From NCBI GenBank assembly GCA_052108535.1, contig JBQDZM010000046.1:1-19136 (forward strand): a DNA stretch of 19,136 nucleotides. Direction: 5' to 3'. The translations under genes were made by a program, and so were the position numbers. This stretch comes from Galactobacter sp052108535. GTDB lineage: Bacteria; Actinomycetota; Actinomycetes; Actinomycetales; Micrococcaceae. Of this stretch, positions 14,488 through 19,136 are shown one piece after another (position 1 is the first letter of the stretch; each line of letters begins with the position of its first letter). Below the pieces are notes generated by a model that had not been told where the DNA came from, did not search any database, and worked only from the letters and a program-made list of their open reading frames with translations.

Positions 14488-15645
14488 ATGACGAACTCCA
14501 CGCCCGGCTTCTCCACCCGGGCCATCCACGCCGGGCAGCCCTTCGAGGAGTCCACGGGCGCGGTCATCCCGCCGCTGCATCTGTCCACCACCTACCACCC
14601 GTACTCCATCGGGCAGCTGCGTGGCGGCTACGACTACTCCCGCGGTACCAATCCCACCAGGGATTCCCTTCAGGAGCAGCTGGCCGCGCTGGAGGGTGGG
14701 CGCTTCGGTATCTCCTACGCCTCCGGGCTCGGCGCCGAGGACGCGGTGCTGCGCGGGCTCCTGAAGCCGGGGGATCACGTGGTCATGGGCAATGACGTCT
14801 ACGGCGGGACCTTCCGCCTCATCAACCGGATCCACGGGGCCGTGGGGATCGGCCACACCCCCGTGGACCTCACGGACGTGGATGCCGTGCGCGGTGCTCT
14901 GGCGGCCACGGGTGCCAAGCTGTTGTGGATCGAGACGCCTTCAAATCCGATGATGCGCATCGCGGATGTGGAGGCGCTCGTGGCCGTGGCCCACGAGGCT
15001 GGGGCGTACGCGCTGGTGGACAACACCTTCGCCTCCCCGTACCTGCAGCAGCCGCTGTCCCTGGGCGCGGACCTGGTGGTGCACTCCACCACCAAGTACC
15101 TGGGCGGTCACTCGGATGTGGTGGGCGGTGCGGTCATCACCAACTCCGAGGAGATCGACGATGCCGTGCGATTCATCCAGTTCGCGGCAGGCAACCAGTC
15201 CTCCCCGTTCGACGCCTACCTGACCACGCGCGGCGCCAAGACGCTGGCCGTGCGGATGGATCGGCACTGCGACAATGCCGAGGCTGTGGCCTCGTGGCTG
15301 CTGGGGCGCCCCGAGGTTTCCCACGTGCTCTACCCGGGGCTCGAGGACCACCCGGGACACGACGTCGCCGCACGCCAGATGCGTCGCTTTGGCGGCATGG
15401 TCTCCGTGCGGCTGAAGGGCGGCGAGGCGGCGGCCCGCAAGGTGGCGGAATCCACCCGCGTGTTCACCCTGGCCGAATCCCTGGGCGGCGTCGAGTCGCT
15501 CATGAACTACCCGTCGGAGATGACGCACGCCTCGGTGAAGGGGACGGAACTGGCCGTACCCGTGGACCTGCTGCGGCTCTCCGTTGGCCTTGAGGACGCC
15601 GAGGATCTGCTGGCAGACCTGGAGCGTGCGTTCCAGGGTCTGTGA
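14488..15645 (+). CDS. metB: Cystathionine gamma-synthase/gamma-lyase family enzyme
   Basis: This 385-aa PLP enzyme belongs to the Cys/Met metabolism family. It either forms cystathionine from an activated homoserine and cysteine (gamma-synthase) or splits cystathionine to cysteine (gamma-lyase). The motifs YDYSRGTNPTRD (48-59), YASGLGAEDAVL (77-88), HSTTKYLGGHSDVVGG with PLP-binding Lys203, and LAESLGGVESLMNYPSEMTH near the C-terminus are all intact, and length is normal. AAGGA (14474-14478) 9 bases ahead favours ATG 14488 over an in-frame TTG at 14479. Its position directly behind cbs argues for a share in reverse transsulfuration. Sequence motifs alone do not separate synthase from lyase, so the symbol reflects the family. 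Confidence 0.9.
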   Translation: MTNSTPGFSTRAIHAGQPFEESTGAVIPPLHLSTTYHPYSIGQLRGGYDYSRGTNPTRDSLQEQLAALEGGRFGISYASGLGAEDAVLRGLLKPGDHVVMGNDVYGGTFRLINRIHGAVGIGHTPVDLTDVDAVRGALAATGAKLLWIETPSNPMMRIADVEALVAVAHEAGAYALVDNTFASPYLQQPLSLGADLVVHSTTKYLGGHSDVVGGAVITNSEEIDDAVRFIQFAAGNQSSPFDAYLTTRGAKTLAVRMDRHCDNAEAVASWLLGRPEVSHVLYPGLEDHPGHDVAARQMRRFGGMVSVRLKGGEAAARKVAESTRVFTLAESLGGVESLMNYPSEMTHASVKGTELAVPVDLLRLSVGLEDAEDLLADLERAFQGL

Positions 15646-15647
15646 CC

Positions 15648-16811
15648 TCAGCCGCGTTGGGCGACCTCGAACTCGGTGCCGTTGTGGCGGCCAACGCTCT
15701 TGCCTTGGATCCAGACCTGGAGCACGCGGTTCATGGGGTCCAACGGATCGCCGCTGAACAGGGCTAGGTCGGCGGATTTGCCCACAGTGATGGACCCGAT
15801 GGAGTCCTCGAGGCCCAACACACGGGCCGGGTTGAGGGTCACCGCCCTCAGGGCAGTCTCCCGGTCCAAGCCCTCCCTCACCGCGAAGGCTGCCTGGTGG
15901 ATCAGGAAGTCGATGGGAACCACCGGGTGATCCGTGATGATGCTGATCTCCACGCCGGCTGCCGCGAGTTTTCCAGGATTGGCGATGGAACGCCCGCGCA
16001 ACTCCGGCTTGGACTTCGTGGTGAAGAGGGGACCGATCAACACCGGGATGCCCTGTGCCGCCAGGACGTCGGCCAGGGGATGTGCTTCTGTGCCGTGGTC
16101 CAGGACCAGGTCGTAGCCGAACTCCTGGGCCAGGCGCATCGCTGTGGCGACATCGTCGATGCGGTGGCAGTGCTGGCGCCAGGGGATCTTCCGGTCCAGG
16201 ACCAGCGCCAGGGCCTCGTGGGTGAGGTCACGCGGCGTACGGCCCGCCTCGATCCAATTCTGGGCGGCGACAAAGGCCTCACGGATCACCCGTGCGGTTC
16301 CGAGCCTGGTGCGCGGATGCTTGGGTTTGTTCGGATCCGCACGCTTCGGATTCTCTCCGAGTGCAGACTTCATCCCGGAGGGGGAGCGCAGCACCATCTC
16401 ATCCACGCTGCGACCGAAGGTGTGCAGCGCAGCAGCCTGGCCACCGATCGGGTTCGCGGAGCCTGGGTTCACGTTCACAGTGGTGATCCCGCCACGCAAC
16501 GCGTCGTCGAAACCTGGATCGAACGGGTTGATGCCGTCGATGGCCCTGACCGCGGCGGTCACGGGCTCGGTGCGCTCGTTCACGTCATCGGATCCGGGGG
16601 TCTCTCCCTCCTCGTGCATCCCAACATGGACGTGAGCGTCCACAAGACCGGGGAGGAGCCAGCCGCCCTGTGCATCCACGACCTCGGCGCCGTCCGGGAT
16701 GTGTAGATCAGGCCCCAGAGCCACGATGCGTCCGTCGGAGACGAGCACGGTGCCATCGAATTCGGGGGCGTCGATCGGCACCACGTGGGCGTTGACCACG
16801 GCACTAGGCAA
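15648..16811 (-). CDS. Metal-dependent amidohydrolase, imidazolonepropionase-like
   Basis: This 387-aa protein belongs to the amidohydrolase superfamily, which hydrolyses C-N bonds in a TIM barrel using one or two metal ions. The N-terminal composite domain leads into LLPGLVDAHVHVG, whose His60 and His62 are the first metal ligands. Further candidate ligands are His214/His216 in QHCH, His239 and His244 in LDHGTEAH, and Asp294 in ITDHP. The SGMKSALGENPKR segment (about 145-157) is typical of a widespread subgroup of unknown substrate, and its Lys148 could be a metal-bridging lysine. The C-terminal NPARVLGLEDSIGSITVGKSADL closes the barrel as in dihydroorotase-like enzymes. The TTG start at 16811 follows a GAGGAG site on the minus strand, 5 bases away. 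The substrate is unknown. Confidence 0.85.
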   Translation of the reverse strand: MPSAVVNAHVVPIDAPEFDGTVLVSDGRIVALGPDLHIPDGAEVVDAQGGWLLPGLVDAHVHVGMHEEGETPGSDDVNERTEPVTAAVRAIDGINPFDPGFDDALRGGITTVNVNPGSANPIGGQAAALHTFGRSVDEMVLRSPSGMKSALGENPKRADPNKPKHPRTRLGTARVIREAFVAAQNWIEAGRTPRDLTHEALALVLDRKIPWRQHCHRIDDVATAMRLAQEFGYDLVLDHGTEAHPLADVLAAQGIPVLIGPLFTTKSKPELRGRSIANPGKLAAAGVEISIITDHPVVPIDFLIHQAAFAVREGLDRETALRAVTLNPARVLGLEDSIGSITVGKSADLALFSGDPLDPMNRVLQVWIQGKSVGRHNGTEFEVAQRG

Positions 16812-17130
16812 GGGAACTCCTCGGGACTGGACGGGCAGGCTGCCACCAACCCTAGAGCTTGCGGTTGGAGAGATCGCTCACCAAAACCCCACAGCTGCGA
16901 CCGACTTGGCTAGACTCGGTCCTGCCGATATCCGGCTTTCCCCTCATGAGAGCTCCGCGTGTTCAACGTGGTAAGCCCCTGGTTGTGAGCGCTTCAATAT
17001 GCGCAATGTGTCGTGGAGGGACAGGGCCGGTCACGGGCACTTTGTCCAGTGCCGCCGTAGACCCAAGGAACCCCCACGAGGATCCTTGGCCTGGCTGCCT
17101 TTCGTCCCTCAAGTTTCCAGGAGCACATTC
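16812..17130. other. Divergent intergenic region and helicase leader
   Basis: These 319 bases separate the amidohydrolase (minus) from the helicase (plus) and must hold both promoters. TAGACT at 16911-16916 is a possible plus-strand -10 element without a clear -35, and would give a leader of over 200 bases. Long leaders are common for cold-shock RNA helicases, often for autoregulation. No tRNA or recognised RNA element is seen. An ATG-started frame from 16946 (beginning MRAPRVQRGK) overlaps the helicase start in another frame, but nothing else supports it as a gene. Confidence 0.5.
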
Positions 17131-19136
17131 TTGTCTTCTTCCGATTCCGCCGCATCAGCCGCCTCCGCCCAGTCCGCTTCNNNNNNNNNNNNNNNNNNNN
17201 NNNNNNNNNNNNNNNNNNNNNNNNNNNNNNNNNNNNNNNNNNNNNNNNNNNNNNNNNNNNNNNNNNNNNNNNNNNNNNNNTCGGCGCCCTCGGCGCCGTC
17301 CGCAGACGAGGTGACCACCACCGTCGAGCAGGCGAAGGTCGAGGAGCCTCAGGGCCCCACCTTCAACGACCTCGGCATCGACGGCCGCGTCCTCGCGGCC
17401 GTGAACGACCTGGGCTACGAGCGCCCGTCGCCCATTCAGGCCGCCACCATCCCGTTGCTCCTGGAAGGCCGCGACGTCGTGGGCCTGGCGCAGACCGGTA
17501 CCGGCAAGACCGCCGCGTTCGCCGTGCCTGCCCTGTCCAAGGTCGCCGAACTGGCTGACATCAACGGCCGCGCGGATCACCCCCAGGTGCTCGTGCTCGC
17601 ACCGACCCGTGAGCTCGCACTACAGGTCGCCGAGGCCTTCTCCTCCTACGCCAAGTACCTGGACAACCTCACCATCCTGCCGATCTACGGCGGTTCCCCG
17701 TACGGCCCGCAGCTCTCCGCGCTGCGTCGCGGCGCTCAGGTCGTGGTGGGCACCCCCGGTCGTGTGATCGACCACCTGGACCGTGGTGCCCTTGACCTCT
17801 CCCAGCTCTCCTACCTGGTGCTGGACGAGGCAGACGAAATGCTGCGTATGGGCTTCGCGGAGGAGGTGGACCACATCCTCGAGGCCACCCCGGCCGAGAA
17901 GCAGGTGGCCCTGTTCTCCGCGACCATGCCGCGCCAGATCCGCCGCATCGCCGACAAGTACCTGAACAACCCGGAGCAGGTCGCGGTGGACCAGGCCTCC
18001 ACCCCCGGTGAGAACATTCGCCAGCGCTACATCCAGGTGATGCACTCCTACAAGCTCGATGCCATGGCACGCATCCTCGAGACCGAGGAACACGACGGCG
18101 TCATCGCGTTCGTTCGCACCAAGGTGGCCTCTGAAGAGGTGGCAACCAAGCTCAAGGCCCGTGGCTTCCGCGCCGTCGCCATCCACGGCGACATCAACCA
18201 GGTCCAGCGCGAGCGCACCGTTGACCAGCTGCGTTCCGGAAATGTGGACATCCTGGTCGCCACCGACGTGGCCGCCCGCGGTCTCGACGTGGAACGCATC
18301 TCCCACGTGTTCAACTACGACATCCCGCACGACACCGAGTCCTACGTGCACCGGATCGGTCGTACCGGCCGTGCCGGTCGCAAGGGCGATGCCGTGCTGT
18401 TCATCACCCCGCGCGAGCGTTACCTGCTCAAGCACATTGAGCGCGCCACCGGCGGTGCCGTGGTCGAGGCGCAGATCCCCGGCGTCGAAGCCGTGAACAA
18501 TTCACGACTCGGTCGTCTGGCCGCGAAGGTGGACAAGACCGTTGCCACTGCGGACCTGGCCCCGTACCGCGATCTCGTGTCGTCCTACCTGGCTGACCAC
18601 GATGTCGACGCCGTCGAGGTCGCAGCTGCTTTTGCTCACTTGGCCCAGGGCGGTCGCCCGCTGCTGACCGAGGAGATCCCGACGCTTCCCGCCAAGAAGC
18701 AGCGAGAGGGACGCGACGCCCGCGGCGGCAAGCGTGGAGGCGACGAGTTCGGCTCCCGCGGCCCGTCCAAGCCGGTGGCCGTCGGCAACGCGACCTACCG
18801 GATCAGCGTTGGCCGTAACCAGCGTGTGCTCCCCGGGTCCATCGTTGGCGCACTGGCTAACGAGGGCGGCTTGTCCTCGCGCGATATCGGTTCCATCGAC
18901 ATCCGCGGTGATCACTCTCTGGTGGAGTTGCCGGAGAACCTGCCTTCAGGTGCCCTGGATAAGCTCGCATCGACCCGTATCGGCGGCCGTCCGATCCACC
19001 TGGAGAAGGACACGGGCCGGCGTCCCAACCGTGAACGCCAGGGCGATCGTGACTTCGATTCCCGTGACGATCGTCGCGGCAGCCGTGGTGGTTATCAGGG
19101 CGGTTCCCGTGGGCGTCGCGACGATCGTCGTGATGA
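17131..19136 (+). CDS. deaD: DEAD-box ATP-dependent RNA helicase, DeaD/CsdA type (partial, contains gap)
   Basis: This ATP-dependent RNA unwinding enzyme probably acts in ribosome assembly, RNA turnover and cold adaptation. Translation starts at TTG 17131 behind AGGAG (17119-17123). A Ser/Ala-rich N-terminal stretch runs into the 100-N gap and resumes in the same frame. Core motifs follow: the Q-motif region GYERPSPIQ (about 17413), AQTGTGKT (17488-17511), PTRELALQ, DEAD (17824-17835), SAT (17917-17925), ARGLD and HRIGRTGRAG (18349-18378). The segment beginning ATYRISVGRNQRVLPGSIVG (from 18790) is a DbpA-type RNA-binding domain, which places the protein in the DeaD/CsdA group. After about 19009 the tail is rich in Arg, Gly and Asp and still open at the right edge, so the C-terminus is missing. 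The gap length is nominal, so the N-terminal length is unknown. Confidence 0.93.
   Translation, partial: MSSSDSAASAASAQSAXXXXXXXXXXXXXXXXXXXXXXXXXXXXXXXXXXSAPSAPSADEVTTTVEQAKVEEPQGPTFNDLGIDGRVLAAVNDLGYERPSPIQAATIPLLLEGRDVVGLAQTGTGKTAAFAVPALSKVAELADINGRADHPQVLVLAPTRELALQVAEAFSSYAKYLDNLTILPIYGGSPYGPQLSALRRGAQVVVGTPGRVIDHLDRGALDLSQLSYLVLDEADEMLRMGFAEEVDHILEATPAEKQVALFSATMPRQIRRIADKYLNNPEQVAVDQASTPGENIRQRYIQVMHSYKLDAMARILETEEHDGVIAFVRTKVASEEVATKLKARGFRAVAIHGDINQVQRERTVDQLRSGNVDILVATDVAARGLDVERISHVFNYDIPHDTESYVHRIGRTGRAGRKGDAVLFITPRERYLLKHIERATGGAVVEAQIPGVEAVNNSRLGRLAAKVDKTVATADLAPYRDLVSSYLADHDVDAVEVAAAFAHLAQGGRPLLTEEIPTLPAKKQREGRDARGGKRGGDEFGSRGPSKPVAVGNATYRISVGRNQRVLPGSIVGALANEGGLSSRDIGSIDIRGDHSLVELPENLPSGALDKLASTRIGGRPIHLEKDTGRRPNRERQGDRDFDSRDDRRGSRGGYQGGSRGRRDDRRD
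17181..17280. other. Assembly gap (100 N)
   Basis: Exactly 100 N interrupt the Ser/Ala/Pro-rich N-terminal region of the helicase. A round 100 is the usual placeholder for a gap of unknown size. The flanking codons are low-complexity Ala/Ser, so a collapsed repeat is a likely cause. The frame on both sides agrees. Confidence 0.95.

Noticed and set aside
16946..17314. Small ORF beginning MRAPRVQRGK in the helicase leader
   Set aside because: It has no clear ribosome site, overlaps the helicase in another frame and runs through the assembly gap. Comparative data would be needed to support it.

Overview
The window is high-GC DNA with strongly G/C-ending codons, TTG and GTG starts, G/C-rich hairpin terminators without long T-tracts and an LSNTG cell-wall sorting signal. 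This points to a Gram-positive actinomycete, most likely Micrococcales and Micrococcaceae-like. The organism is inferred, not proven. One run of 100 N (17181-17280) marks an assembly gap inside a gene.

Bases 1-307 hold the last codons of an unidentified gene, a strong terminator hairpin, a perfect 18-bp inverted repeat and a candidate promoter. Bases 308-11632 are the main interest: seven same-strand genes in a metal-chelate uptake locus. The order is a siderophore-type substrate-binding lipoprotein, a 973-aa membrane-anchored multidomain surface protein, a 334-aa membrane-anchored surface protein, two FecCD-type permeases, a FepC-type ATPase and a 1044-aa cell-wall-anchored protein with two tandem beta-propellers. 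Several of the joins overlap by 4 nt or nearly abut, and a 20-bp perfect inverted repeat closes the block.

The notable point is that the three surface proteins, although anchored differently, share one recurring Ig-like module of about 100-140 residues. Its marks are a G-x-G-(F/W/L) turn, an (S/G)VV.(V/I)KIDDG-like strand, a frequent W...G pair and an LP...G.H.LR.L.G-like end. I count four copies in the 973-aa protein and one in each of the others. None resembles the HtaA heme-binding domain I know from corynebacteria. My inference is that the locus encodes a surface relay passing an iron chelate or heme from the cell wall to the lipoprotein and ABC importer. The ligand is unknown.

Bases 11782-16811 are ordinary metabolism and repair: an AlkA-like DNA glycosylase (minus strand), then cystathionine beta-synthase and cystathionine gamma-synthase/lyase (plus strand, a transsulfuration pair), then a convergent amidohydrolase (minus strand). 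Bases 16812-17130 are a divergent intergenic region that includes the leader of a DEAD-box RNA helicase of the DeaD/CsdA type. The helicase runs from 17131 off the right edge and contains the assembly gap.
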